Of a stretch of DNA of 64,000 nucleotides, positions 8,499-16,414 are shown in pieces. Where the stretch lies: assembly GCF_036924595.1 (NCBI RefSeq), contig NZ_JAZHRV010000001.1, positions 4,588,001 to 4,652,000 on the forward strand, in the 5' to 3' direction. Below the pieces are notes generated by a model. That model was given only the letters and a program-made list of their open reading frames with translations, was not told the origin of the DNA and searched no databases. The DNA comes from Bradyrhizobium algeriense. GTDB lineage: Bacteria > Pseudomonadota > Alphaproteobacteria > Rhizobiales > Xanthobacteraceae. Numbering within the stretch: the stretch's first letter is position 1; each line of letters begins with the position of its first letter. The translations under genes and the position numbers were made by a program.

Positions 8499-8924
8499 TC
8501 ATTCGGCGGCTTGGGTACCGCCGTAGGCTTCGGAGATCATGTAACCGGACAGCGTGCCGTAGGCCGCGGTCCAGGCGTCGGCGACTTCGGACGTCCAGGC
8601 TTCGCCGAGCCCTTTTTCCAGCGTCCACAACAGCGCGCCGCCAACGACGGAATAGTGCTCCGGCTTGGCGCCATAGCTGACGTGACGCTTTGCCAATGCG
8701 CTTGCGGCCGGCAACACGGATTCAAGATTGCTCAACCCGTTCACCACTACCGCCAGCGTCGCCATCAGCTTTTTGCGCTGCTCTTTCATGTCGGTGGGAA
8801 ACATCGCCTTCACCGTTGGCGCGACTTCGAACAGACGATCGTAGAATATAACCGCGGCCTGCTCCGAAATCGGAGCGACTTTGGCGAAGCTCTCCTGAAC
8901 CAGGTTGATTTGTGTTGGATTCAC
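8499..8924 (-). CDS. bjgb: Single-domain bacterial haemoglobin
   Basis: A 141-residue globin aligning with the haem domain of flavohaemoglobins. It has a B10 Tyr (Tyr28 in IFYDRLF), an E7-type Gln (Gln49 in KEQRKKLM) and a proximal His (His81 in LAKRHVSYG). It lacks the FAD/NAD reductase domain of Hmp. In Bradyrhizobium the homologue Bjgb removes nitric oxide formed during nitrate assimilation, using Flp as reductase. The gene sits between nrtC and flp, matching that scheme. GGAG before the ATG supports the start. Confidence 0.93.
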   Translation of the reverse strand: MNPTQINLVQESFAKVAPISEQAAVIFYDRLFEVAPTVKAMFPTDMKEQRKKLMATLAVVVNGLSNLESVLPAASALAKRHVSYGAKPEHYSVVGGALLWTLEKGLGEAWTSEVADAWTAAYGTLSGYMISEAYGGTQAAE

Positions 8925-8967
8925 CGAAACTCTCCTCGCGTGTTAAGGGCAATCCAGTTGGTCGTGC

Positions 8968-8990
8968 GGCGGGAACAATAGTTCACCGCC
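8968..8990 (-). promoter_or_regulatory. Intercistronic hairpin between nrtC and globin gene
   Basis: GGCGGGAAC (8968-8976) pairs with GTTCACCGCC (8981-8990) with one bulged A and an AATA loop. An outer inverted repeat, CGCGTGTT (8937-8944) and AACACGCG (8991-8998), encloses it. It lies in the 84-base gap between the nrtC stop and the globin start. No oligo-T run follows, so an RNA-stability or attenuation element is as likely as a terminator. Confidence 0.5.
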
Positions 8991-9008
8991 AACACGCGAA
9001 TAACGCAG

Positions 9009-9803
9009 CTACGCCGCTTCGACGAAGCGATGCCGCTCGTAGAGGAATTCGAGCACGCGCTGCCGGCACTTGAGGTAGCCAGGGTTGGTCGCGAGCTCGA
9101 GCCGCTTGCGCGGGCGCGCCAGCGGCACTTCCAGCACTTCGCCGATCCGTGCGCTCGGACCGTTGGTCATCATCACGATGCGGTCCGACAGCAGCACGGC
9201 CTCGTCGACGTCATGGGTGATCATCAGGATGGTGTTGCCGAGCTTCTGGTGCAGCGCCATCACCGAGTCCTGCAGATGCGCGCGGGTCAGCGCGTCGAGC
9301 GCGCCAAAGGGCTCGTCGAGCAAAAGCACCTTCGGCTCCATCGCGAGCGCGCGGGCGATGCCGACGCGCTGCTTCATGCCGCCGGACACTTCGGACGGAC
9401 GCTTGTCCTTGGCGTGGGCCATCTGCACCAGATTGAGATTGTGCATCACCCAGGCGTCGCGCTCGGCGCGGGTCTTGGTCGAGGCAAACACCTTGTCGAC
9501 GCCGAGCCGGACGTTCTCATAGACCGTCAGCCATGGCAGCAGGCTGTGGTTCTGGAACACCACCGCGCGGTCCGGCCCCGGCGAATTGACCTCGCGGTTC
9601 TCCAGCAGCACGCAGCCCTGGGTGGTGTCGGTGAGGCCGGCGACGATGTTGAGCAGCGTGGACTTGCCGCAGCCGGAATGGCCGATGATCGAGACGTATT
9701 CGCCCTTCTCGATCGTCAGGTTGATGTCCTTCAGCACCTCGGTGGTGGCGTTGCCGCGGGTGAAGGTCTTGTCGATGTGGTCGAGCTTCAGATAGGCCTG
9801 CAT
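9009..9803 (-). CDS. nrtC: Nitrate ABC transporter ATP-binding protein
   Basis: The 264-residue ATPase has a Walker A motif (GHSGCGKST), signature (VSGGMKQRVGIARALA) and Walker B (VLLLDEPFGALD), ending with the NrtC/NrtD-SsuB-type tail. It lacks the extra C-terminal binding domain of cyanobacterial NrtC, so by domain it is closer to cyanobacterial NrtD; nrtC follows proteobacterial usage. It energises nitrate import with the permease 12 bases upstream and the binding protein before that. Confidence 0.9.
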   Translation of the reverse strand: MQAYLKLDHIDKTFTRGNATTEVLKDINLTIEKGEYVSIIGHSGCGKSTLLNIVAGLTDTTQGCVLLENREVNSPGPDRAVVFQNHSLLPWLTVYENVRLGVDKVFASTKTRAERDAWVMHNLNLVQMAHAKDKRPSEVSGGMKQRVGIARALAMEPKVLLLDEPFGALDALTRAHLQDSVMALHQKLGNTILMITHDVDEAVLLSDRIVMMTNGPSARIGEVLEVPLARPRKRLELATNPGYLKCRQRVLEFLYERHRFVEAA

Positions 9804-9815
9804 GATATGTTTCCT

Positions 9816-10724
9816 TCAGCTCAGTGCGGTGCCGCGGGTCACGATCTTCGCCATTCCCGCAATCAGGCGGTCGAGCACGAAGCCGATGATGCCGACATAG
9901 AACAGCGCCAGGATGATCTCGCTGATATGCGAGGAGTTCCAGGCGTCCCAGATGAAGAAGCCGATGCCGACGCCGCCGATCAGCATTTCAGCCGCGACGA
10001 TGGCAAGCCAGGACAGGCCGATGCCGATGCGAAGACCCGTGAAGATGTAGGGCGCCGCCGCCGGGATCATGATCTTGGAGAAGAACTCCAGCGGGTTGAG
10101 CTGCACCACCGCTGCGACGTTGCGATAATCCTGCGGGATGTTGCGGATGCCGACCGCGGTGTTGATGATGATCGGCCACACCGAGGTGATGAAAATGACG
10201 AAGATCGCCGAGGGCTGGCCGTCACGGAACGCGGCAAGCGACAGCGGCAGCCATGCCAACGGCGGGATGGTGCGCAGCACCTGGAACAGCGGATCGAGCC
10301 CGCGCATCGCCCATACCGACTGGCCGACCAGCGTGCCGAGCCCGATGCCGACGATGGCGGCAATCGAATAGCCATACGCGACGCGCTGGAGCGAGGCGGA
10401 CAGGTGCCAGAACAGACCCTTGTCGATGCCGCCATTATCGAAGAACGGATCGAGGATCAGTTCCTTGGTGTCCTTGAAGACTTTCGATGGCGGCGGCAGT
10501 GTCGAGCCGGTGCGGCGGCAGACCAGCTCCCAGAACAGCATCAACAGCGCAAGCACGATCAGCGGCGGCACGACGCGCACCGCGGTCTCCTTTGCCATCT
10601 TGATGTACTTTTCGGCACGCGGCGCCTGCTTCGGCGTCATCGTGACCACTGGCGCCGCCGCAGTCGGCGGTGCGGTCGGAATGGCCACCGTGGTGGCTTC
10701 AGCTTTGATCGCAGGCATCGACAT
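9816..10724 (-). CDS. nrtB: Nitrate ABC transporter permease
   Basis: The ATG at 10724 gives 302 residues and is preferred because CGGAG lies about 11 bases upstream; a longer frame would overlap nrtA. After a flexible Pro/Ala/Thr-rich N-terminus of about 45 residues come membrane segments (VRVVPPLIVLALLMLFWELV) and the permease coupling loop (NIPQDYRNVAAVVQLNPLEF). The final segment (LALFYVGIIGFVLDRLI) is typical of NrtB/TauC/SsuC permeases. It forms the inner-membrane channel for nitrate. Confidence 0.92.
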   Translation of the reverse strand: MSMPAIKAEATTVAIPTAPPTAAAPVVTMTPKQAPRAEKYIKMAKETAVRVVPPLIVLALLMLFWELVCRRTGSTLPPPSKVFKDTKELILDPFFDNGGIDKGLFWHLSASLQRVAYGYSIAAIVGIGLGTLVGQSVWAMRGLDPLFQVLRTIPPLAWLPLSLAAFRDGQPSAIFVIFITSVWPIIINTAVGIRNIPQDYRNVAAVVQLNPLEFFSKIMIPAAAPYIFTGLRIGIGLSWLAIVAAEMLIGGVGIGFFIWDAWNSSHISEIILALFYVGIIGFVLDRLIAGMAKIVTRGTALS

Positions 10725-10745
10725 TGAAATTGTATCTCCGTGTTC

Positions 10746-10783
10746 AAAAAAGGCGGGCCGCCCGCTCACTTTACGCGCGGCCC
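10746..10783 (-). terminator. Intrinsic terminator/attenuator after nrtA
   Basis: On the minus strand GGGCCGC (10783-10777) pairs with GCGGCCC (10761-10755). Shortly after comes a run of six T (10751-10746). It sits between the nrtA stop (10792) and the nrtB start (10724). Partial termination here would make more binding protein than permease, as is common for ABC importers. Confidence 0.75.
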
Positions 10784-10791
10784 GGGCTTGA

Positions 10792-12111
10792 TCAGACATC
10801 AACACGCTTGATCGACAGCGACTTCAGATACGCAGCCGGGTTTTCCGGATCGAACACCTTGCCGTCGAAGAAGGTCTCCTTGCCGCGCGAGGTGGAAGCC
10901 GGAATGTCCGCCGCGGCGACGCCGAGCGTCTTGGCGGCGTCGCGCCACATATCCTCGCGGTTGACCTTGCCGATCAGCGCCTTGCTGTCGAAGCCCGCTT
11001 CGAATTTGCCCCAGCGGATGTCTTCGGTCATGAACCAGAGGTCGTGGCTCTGGAACGGATAGGAGGCGTGGTCGCGCCAGTACTTCATGATGTGGGGCGA
11101 GTTCTCGACGACCTTGCCGGGAATGCCGTAGTTGAACTTGCCCTTGGCGCGATCGGCGATGTCTTCGACCGGGCAGTTGATCCACTGCCGCTTGCCCATG
11201 ATGGTGGCGAGCTCGTCCTTGTTCTCCATCTTGTCGGCCCATTGCTGCGCCTCCATCACCGCCATCAGGATCGCCTTGGCGGCCTTCGGATTCTTGTCGA
11301 CCCAGGCTGCGCGCATGCCGAGCGATTTCTCCGGGTGCTTGCTCCAGATTTCGCCGGTGTTGATCGCGGTATAGCCGATGCCCTGATGGACCAATTGTCC
11401 GGGCCACGGCTCGCCGACGCAGAAGGCATCCATGGTGCCGACCTTCATGTTGGCGACCATTTGCGGCGGCGGCACCGTGATGGTCTCGACATCCTTGTCG
11501 GGGTCGATGCCGCCGGCGGCGAGCCAGTAACGAATCCAGAGATCGTGCGTGCCGCCCGGGAAGGTCATCGCGACCTTGGCCGCCTTGCCGGCGGCCTTCT
11601 TCTTCTCGAAGGCCGCCTTGAGCAGCGAGGCATCGACGCCAACCTTGGCGTCGGCATATTCCTTGGCGACCGAGATGCACTGCGCATCGAGATTGAGCCG
11701 CGCCAGGATGTACATCGGCGTCGGCTGATTGTTCTGCGTCACCTTGCCGGCCGAGATCAGATACGGCATCGGCGTCAGGATGTGCGCACCGTCGATGCCG
11801 TTGCCTTCCGAGCCGAGCACGAGGTTGTCGCGCGTCGTGCCCCACGAAGCCTGCTTGGCGACTTCGACGTCTGGCATGCCGTATTTGGCGAACAGCCCCT
11901 TGTCCTTGGCGACGAACAGCGGCCCGGCATCGCTCAGCGCGATGAACCCGAGCGTCGCCTTGGTGACTTCCGGACCCGCGCCTTGCGCAAAGGCGCCGGC
12001 GGGGAAATTCAGCCTGGCGGCGGCGAGCAATGCCGCCGTGCCGCCGGTCGCCTTGAGGATCTGGCGGCGGCTGAGACCGCGGCGTGAGGTCGGATTGGTG
12101 GGCTTCGTCAT
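10792..12111 (-). CDS. nrtA: Nitrate ABC transporter substrate-binding protein
   Basis: The product has 439 residues. The N-terminus has a twin-arginine signal (SRRGLSRRQILKATGG ... AAGAFAQ-type cleavage region), implying Tat export to the periplasm. The mature part follows the NrtA/CmpA family (VTKATLGFIALSDAGPLFVA, then KDKGLFAKYGM; DGAHILTPMPYL; VGEPWPGQLVHQG). It captures nitrate for NrtBC. It is the first gene of the cluster, behind a 340-base leader region with sigma54-like and hairpin elements. Nitrate rather than nitrite, bicarbonate or cyanate specificity is inferred from linkage to nasC. Confidence 0.93.
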   Translation of the reverse strand: MTKPTNPTSRRGLSRRQILKATGGTAALLAAARLNFPAGAFAQGAGPEVTKATLGFIALSDAGPLFVAKDKGLFAKYGMPDVEVAKQASWGTTRDNLVLGSEGNGIDGAHILTPMPYLISAGKVTQNNQPTPMYILARLNLDAQCISVAKEYADAKVGVDASLLKAAFEKKKAAGKAAKVAMTFPGGTHDLWIRYWLAAGGIDPDKDVETITVPPPQMVANMKVGTMDAFCVGEPWPGQLVHQGIGYTAINTGEIWSKHPEKSLGMRAAWVDKNPKAAKAILMAVMEAQQWADKMENKDELATIMGKRQWINCPVEDIADRAKGKFNYGIPGKVVENSPHIMKYWRDHASYPFQSHDLWFMTEDIRWGKFEAGFDSKALIGKVNREDMWRDAAKTLGVAAADIPASTSRGKETFFDGKVFDPENPAAYLKSLSIKRVDV

Positions 12112-12191
12112 GGGCGTCTTTGTCCTTTTGCGTCAGTGCTTGAAACGGGGCCGTCCGATTGGGGTCGCCGCGCTAGGCGCAGAAGGGCGCG

Positions 12192-12263
12192 TTCCAGGAA
12201 GGCCCCGGAATGGTGGCGACACAATTCGGATGAGTGGTCTCGAGGGACGGCTTCAATGGCGTC
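12192..12263 (-). promoter_or_regulatory. nrtA leader hairpins, possible NasT (ANTAR) target
   Basis: Read on the minus strand, GACGCCATTGAAGCCGTC (12263-12246) folds into a stem with one C-C mismatch and a hexaloop ATTGAA. Its A at loop position 1 and G at position 4 are the signature bound by ANTAR antiterminators such as NasT/NasR. A second stem (TTCCGGG/CCTGGAA, 12210-12192) follows. A second hexaloop with A1/G4 and a clear oligo-T terminator were not found, so the assignment is tentative. Confidence 0.4.
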
Positions 12264-12275
12264 GACACAAGCTAT

Positions 12276-12290
12276 TCAAGCTTCGTGCCA
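12276..12290 (-). promoter_or_regulatory. Sigma54 (-24/-12)-like promoter of nrtA
   Basis: TGGCACGAAGCTTGA on the minus strand matches TGGCACG-N4-TTGC except that the last GC is GA. GG and the -12 dinucleotide are correctly spaced by ten bases. The start would be near 12264, giving about 150 bases of leader. NtrC/sigma54 control of nitrate assimilation is known in rhizobia, which fits. Confidence 0.5.
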
Positions 12291-12399
12291 AGCCTTTTGC
12301 ATCGCAAAAAATCTAGTTTTATCAATTAAGTATTCGTCGGATGCGGCGGAATATCGCGCCATGTCCGGAACCGTTATTCGCATTCTAAATTTGCGATTC

Positions 12400-12432
12400 G
12401 CCCAATTCTTGTGCGCCGCACAAGAATTGGGC
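12400..12432. promoter_or_regulatory. Perfect 15-bp inverted repeat between dioxygenase and nrtA
   Basis: GCCCAATTCTTGTGC and its exact complement flank a 3-base loop (GCC). It begins 19 bases after the dioxygenase stop and lies about 135-170 bases upstream of the proposed nrtA transcript start. It could be a Rho-independent-like end for the dioxygenase mRNA, although no T-run follows, or a protein-binding site. Confidence 0.6.
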
Positions 12433-12451
12433 AGGCTGCATACTCGCTGCC

Positions 12452-13366
12452 TTAAGCGTCCTCGGTGGCCTTCGCCATCATCGGTTTCGGCGCACTTCCC
12501 CCGCCCGGCTTCATCCGGAATTCGTAGGTCATGAGGTGCCACGGGGTGGCCGCCGGCTTGCCGTCCGGCATCGTCGGATCGGTCCGCTTTTCGATTTTGG
12601 CGACCAGCTCGTCCTTGACCCCGAACACCACGTCGGAATCGAGATATTTGTCGCCATCCATGAAGACATGCGTGATCAGCGGCTGGTGGCCGGGCGCGTC
12701 GACCAGGAAATGCACATGGGCCGGTCGCATCGCGTGGCGACGGGTCTGCACGATCATCTCGCCGACCGGACCGTCGGTTGGGATCGGATAGCTGCATGGC
12801 AGGATGGTTCGGAAGAAGAACCGCCCGTCGGCATCGGTGATGAAGCGCGCCCGCGAGGACGGCCCCTCCGTCGCGTAGGAAGCCTTCTGGGAATCATAGA
12901 AGCCGTCATCATCGGCATGCCAGATGTCCACCGGCACGCCGGCCAGCGGCTTGCCTTCGAGGTCCGTGACGCGGCTCTGCACGAACATCCGATCGCCCGG
13001 CAGATTGGCCGAGATGTCGGTGCCATGCGGCGCCACCTTGTGCTCGCCGACATAGAACGGGCCGAGCACTGTGGTCTCGGTGGCGCCCTCGCGCTCCCGG
13101 TGGTTGACGGCATCGACCAGCATCGACACGCCAAGCACATCGGAGAGCAGGATGAACTCCTGCCGGATCGGGGTGCACTTCTGGCCGGTCCGGGTCAGAT
13201 AGTCGATTGCATATTCCCACTCCTCGAAGGTGAGATCGGTTCTGCGGACATAGTCGTGCAACGATTTCACCAGTTCCTGCAGCAGGAATTTGGCGCGCGG
13301 ATCCGGGGTATCGTCGAAACTGCGGATTACGGCGGCGGTCAGTTCGGTTTCGCTGAATTGGCGCAT
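12452..13366 (-). CDS. Intradiol ring-cleavage dioxygenase (hydroxyquinol/catechol 1,2-dioxygenase type)
   Basis: The product has 304 residues. The N-terminal helical domain (FDDTPDPRAKFLLQELVKSL) is typical of catechol and hydroxyquinol 1,2-dioxygenases. The non-haem Fe(III) ligands are visible: Tyr157 (DDDGFYD), Tyr193 (CSYPIPTDGP), His217 and His219 (RPAHVHF). The enzyme would open a catechol or hydroxyquinol ring between the hydroxyls. The maleylacetate reductase or muconate-pathway genes usually beside it are absent, so the substrate is uncertain. Overall pattern and length favour the hydroxyquinol type. AGGA precedes the ATG. Confidence 0.88.
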   Translation of the reverse strand: MRQFSETELTAAVIRSFDDTPDPRAKFLLQELVKSLHDYVRRTDLTFEEWEYAIDYLTRTGQKCTPIRQEFILLSDVLGVSMLVDAVNHREREGATETTVLGPFYVGEHKVAPHGTDISANLPGDRMFVQSRVTDLEGKPLAGVPVDIWHADDDGFYDSQKASYATEGPSSRARFITDADGRFFFRTILPCSYPIPTDGPVGEMIVQTRRHAMRPAHVHFLVDAPGHQPLITHVFMDGDKYLDSDVVFGVKDELVAKIEKRTDPTMPDGKPAATPWHLMTYEFRMKPGGGSAPKPMMAKATEDA

Positions 13367-13503
13367 TTTTGCTGTCCTGCAGAATAAACGAGGGTTGGCG
13401 TCAGCCTATACCAGCGTCCCACGCCGGGTAAGCGCGGCTGATTGGAACGGAGCACACTTTTCGGCTATCAAGGCTGCCAATAGCCAGCCGGAGACTCGTC
13501 CCG

Positions 13504-14766
13504 ATGTTAGCCCCCACCCCTGCCTCGCCCGAGCAAGCCGGAATGTCGAAAGCGGCGCTCGATCGCCTCGAAAATCACCTGAAGCAGCGCTATGTCGACG
13601 GCGGACGCTTCCCGGGGACGCAGCTCCTGGTCTACCGCCGCGGCAAGATCGTGCATTCGACCGTGCAGGGCTTTGCCGACCTCGAGCGCAAGGCGCCGGT
13701 CAAGGACGACACGATCTTCCGCATCTATTCAATGACCAAGCCGCTCACGAGCGTAGCCTTCATGATGCTGGTGGAGGAAGGCCGCGTCGCGCTGGACGAG
13801 CCCGTCCACAAATACATTCCGGAATGGAAGAACCTCGGCGTGTTCGTGGCCGGCACCCACCCGGCGTTCCTGACCCGCCCGCCGGCGCGGCCGATGCTGA
13901 TCGTGGACCTGCTGCGCCACACCTCGGGGCTTACCTATGGCTTCCAGCAGCGCAGCAATGTCGATGCCGCCTATCGCGAGACCAAGATCGGCGAAGTGGT
14001 CAAGGCCGGCACGCTGCAAACCATGATCGACGACCTCGCAAAAATCCCGCTGGAGTTTTCACCGGGCGAAGCCTGGAACTACTCCGTCGCCACCGACGTG
14101 GTCGGCTACCTCATCGGCCTGATCAGCGGCAAGCCGTTCGAACAGCTCCTCAAGGAACGTATCCTCGATCCGCTCGGGATGAAGGATACCGATTTCTTCG
14201 TACCAAAGGACAAGGCGCATCGCTTCGCGGCGTGTTATTCGGCCGGCGTGCAGATCGGCATGACTGCCGGCGAGGCCAAATTGACGCTGCAGGACGACCC
14301 GGCCACAAGTTCGTTTCTGTCGCCGCCCTCGTTCATTTCCGGTGGCGGTGGCCTGTGCTCGACCGCAGCCGACTACCTCACCTTCTGCCGGGCACTGCTC
14401 AATGGCGGCGAGCTGGGCGGCGTCCGCCTGCTCGGTCCGAAGACCTTGAAGTTGATGACCTCGAACCATTTGCCCGGCGGCGCCGACCTGCCGGCGATGT
14501 CGCGTTCGCTATTCTCCGAAGCTGCCTATAATGGCATCGGCTTCGGTCTGGGCTTCGCCGTCACCATGAACCCCTCGCAGACACTCATTGCCGGCAGCCC
14601 CGGCGAATATAATTGGGGCGGTGCTGCGACGACCTCGTTCTTCATCGACCCCGTGGAAGAACTGATCATGATCTTCATGACGCAAGTGCTGCCGTCGAGC
14701 GCCTATCCGTTGCGGCGCGAACTGCGCACCATGGTGTATGCCGCCATCACCGACAGCAATCTCTGA
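13504..14766 (+). CDS. Serine hydrolase of the class C beta-lactamase/esterase family
   Basis: The product has 420 residues and no evident signal peptide, so a cytoplasmic esterase is likelier than an exported beta-lactamase. The SxxK motif is SMTK (Ser76, Lys79), and Tyr193 in EAWNYSVATD takes the role of the Tyr of YxN, as in EstB-type esterases. Other family hallmarks are DLLRHTSGLTYGF and SGGGGLCSTAADYLTF. Substrate is unknown. A GGAG site precedes the ATG. It is transcribed alone, divergent from the dioxygenase. Confidence 0.85.
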   Translation: MLAPTPASPEQAGMSKAALDRLENHLKQRYVDGGRFPGTQLLVYRRGKIVHSTVQGFADLERKAPVKDDTIFRIYSMTKPLTSVAFMMLVEEGRVALDEPVHKYIPEWKNLGVFVAGTHPAFLTRPPARPMLIVDLLRHTSGLTYGFQQRSNVDAAYRETKIGEVVKAGTLQTMIDDLAKIPLEFSPGEAWNYSVATDVVGYLIGLISGKPFEQLLKERILDPLGMKDTDFFVPKDKAHRFAACYSAGVQIGMTAGEAKLTLQDDPATSSFLSPPSFISGGGGLCSTAADYLTFCRALLNGGELGGVRLLGPKTLKLMTSNHLPGGADLPAMSRSLFSEAAYNGIGFGLGFAVTMNPSQTLIAGSPGEYNWGGAATTSFFIDPVEELIMIFMTQVLPSSAYPLRRELRTMVYAAITDSNL

Positions 14767-14784
14767 GACACACGGTCATTCCAG

Positions 14785-14816
14785 GGTTCCGCGGCCAAGG
14801 CGACCGCCACGGAACC
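14785..14816 (+). terminator. Inverted repeat after the serine hydrolase, possible terminator
   Basis: GGTTCCG (14785-14791) and CGGAACC (14810-14816) form a 7-bp stem 19 bases after the hydrolase stop. There is no T-run, so a Rho-independent function is uncertain. Confidence 0.35.
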
Positions 14817-14881
14817 TCGGCGCCCTGTCGAGCGGATTTGCATACCTCTAATATCCTTGGCGAAATTCAGCGGCTTCTCCT

Positions 14882-16414
14882 ATGCTTCGGCCGATTGGCG
14901 CCGACCCGGGGCTTGCGTTGCCGAAACCTTCATTGCCAGTGCGTCTCGCCCTGCTGGTCGCGGGAACCACGCTGCCGCTGATCATTTTCGCGGCCGGCAT
15001 CGTCTACAACAATTACAAGCAGGACCGGAATAACGCGACCCAGCGGGTGCTCGAAACCGTGCGCAGCGTTCGCCTCGTACTCGACGCGGAGATGCAGCGG
15101 ATCACCGGCGCGCTCCATATGTTGTCGCTGACAAACGAGCTGCGCGACGGAGATATCGAGGGATTCCGCCGCATCTGCCAGGGTTTCCTCGACCAGTATG
15201 GCGAAGGCGGCATCGTGCTGGTGGCGAACCGCGAAGGCCGCCAGGTGTTCTCCTCGCTCACCCTGGACACGGCAAACCTGCCATTACGCAACAACCTTGC
15301 CATGGTCGAAAAGGTGTTCGCGGAAAAGAAGCCGGTTTATTCCAACCTGTTCTTCGGGTCGGTGAAGCAACGGCTGATCGTGACGGTCGAAGTACCTGTC
15401 ATCCAGAATGACCAGGTACTTTATGACATCTCCTTCAGTCCGCCGATCGAAATTTTTCAGGCTATGATCGAGCAGCAGCGACCGAGCAAGGACTGGACCA
15501 TCTCGATCTTCGACAGCGAAGGCACCAATTTCGCACGCGTGCCGAACCCGCAGGAGACCGTCGGCAAGCGTGCATCGCCCTCGCTCTATGCGGAAATGTC
15601 CCACAACCCCGAAACCACCGTGCCGACGGTATCGCTCGAGGGCGTGCCGCTGATTACGAGCTTTGCCCGTTCCTCGCTCACCGGCTGGACGGTTGCCGCG
15701 GGCGTGGCCGAAAGCTCGCTGATCGCGCCGCTCTGGCGCAACCTGGCGATAACAAGCGTGATGGGCGCTGTCCTGCTGATGGTCGGCCTCGCCTTTGCGG
15801 TGCGGATGGCGACCCAGATCGCCCGCGGCGAGATGCTTCACAATCTCCTGATCGAGGAACTCAACCACCGCGTCAAGAATACGCTCGCGGTCCTGCAGTC
15901 GATCGCCACCCAGACGTTCCGCAGCGCGAGTCGGGCGGAGCGCGAGAAGTTCGAGGGAAGGCTCGGTGCGCTGGCGGAAGCGCACAATCTGCTGAGCCAG
16001 GAAAAATGGCAGGGCGCGGAGTTGCGGGAAGTGATTGCGCGGGTGCTGCAACCCTATCCGGAGCGGGTGCGGATGTTCGGGCCGCAGGTTCCGCTGTCGC
16101 CGCGGCTCGCCGTGGTGCTGTCGATGATCGTGCACGAGATCGCGACCAATGCCGCCAAATACGGCGCGCTGTCGAACGACACCGGGACCGTCGCGGTGGA
16201 CTGGGAGATCCTCGAGGAGAGCGACGGGCGCAAGCTGCGGCTGATCTGGACCGAGGCAGGCGGCCCGCCCGTCACGGCGCCGGTGCAGCGCGGCTTCGGC
16301 TCGCGGCTGATCGAGCGCAGCGCGCGCGACCAGCTCGGCGGCGAAGCGACCGTCGACTTCCTGCCGCGCGGCGTCATCTACACCGTGACTTGCGCGCTCG
16401 ACCGGGAAGAATAG
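14882..16414 (+). CDS. HWE-family sensor histidine kinase
   Basis: The product has 510 residues. A membrane segment lies at about residues 18-40 (LALLVAGTTLPLIIFAAGIV) and a second at about 285-305 (AITSVMGAVLLMVGLAFAV). They enclose a periplasmic Cache-like sensing domain. The cytoplasmic part has the phospho-acceptor box LNHRVKNTLAVLQSI, the N-box HEIATNAAKYGALS and the W-x-E segment LIWTEAGGPPV with GFGSRLIER, hallmarks of HWE/HisKA_2 kinases, which in alphaproteobacteria often feed PhyR/EcfG-type signalling. No response regulator is adjacent. It converges on dctM with no gap between stop codons. The start lacks a strong ribosome site. Confidence 0.9.
   Translation: MLRPIGADPGLALPKPSLPVRLALLVAGTTLPLIIFAAGIVYNNYKQDRNNATQRVLETVRSVRLVLDAEMQRITGALHMLSLTNELRDGDIEGFRRICQGFLDQYGEGGIVLVANREGRQVFSSLTLDTANLPLRNNLAMVEKVFAEKKPVYSNLFFGSVKQRLIVTVEVPVIQNDQVLYDISFSPPIEIFQAMIEQQRPSKDWTISIFDSEGTNFARVPNPQETVGKRASPSLYAEMSHNPETTVPTVSLEGVPLITSFARSSLTGWTVAAGVAESSLIAPLWRNLAITSVMGAVLLMVGLAFAVRMATQIARGEMLHNLLIEELNHRVKNTLAVLQSIATQTFRSASRAEREKFEGRLGALAEAHNLLSQEKWQGAELREVIARVLQPYPERVRMFGPQVPLSPRLAVVLSMIVHEIATNAAKYGALSNDTGTVAVDWEILEESDGRKLRLIWTEAGGPPVTAPVQRGFGSRLIERSARDQLGGEATVDFLPRGVIYTVTCALDREE

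Larger units (their letters stand above)
12112..12451. other. nrtA upstream region
   Basis: The region holds the sigma54-like promoter, a leader stem-loop and a perfect 15-bp hairpin listed separately. An AT-rich stretch at about 12300-12335 could serve for DNA bending between an enhancer and the promoter. A further stem (12192-12210, arms of seven with one G-T pair) lies about 80 bases before the start codon. No gene is seen here. Confidence 0.55.

Noticed and set aside
9030..10727. Long plus-strand open frame (565 codons) opposite nrtB and nrtC
   Set aside because: It is the antisense shadow of two clear ABC transporter genes; its His/Arg/Asp-rich text matches no family.
12266..12287. Stem CACgAAGCT/AGCTTGTG as the first ANTAR hairpin of the nrtA leader
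   Set aside because: It overlaps the proposed sigma54 element, so would not be transcribed, and its loop of five bases lacks the A1/G4 pattern.
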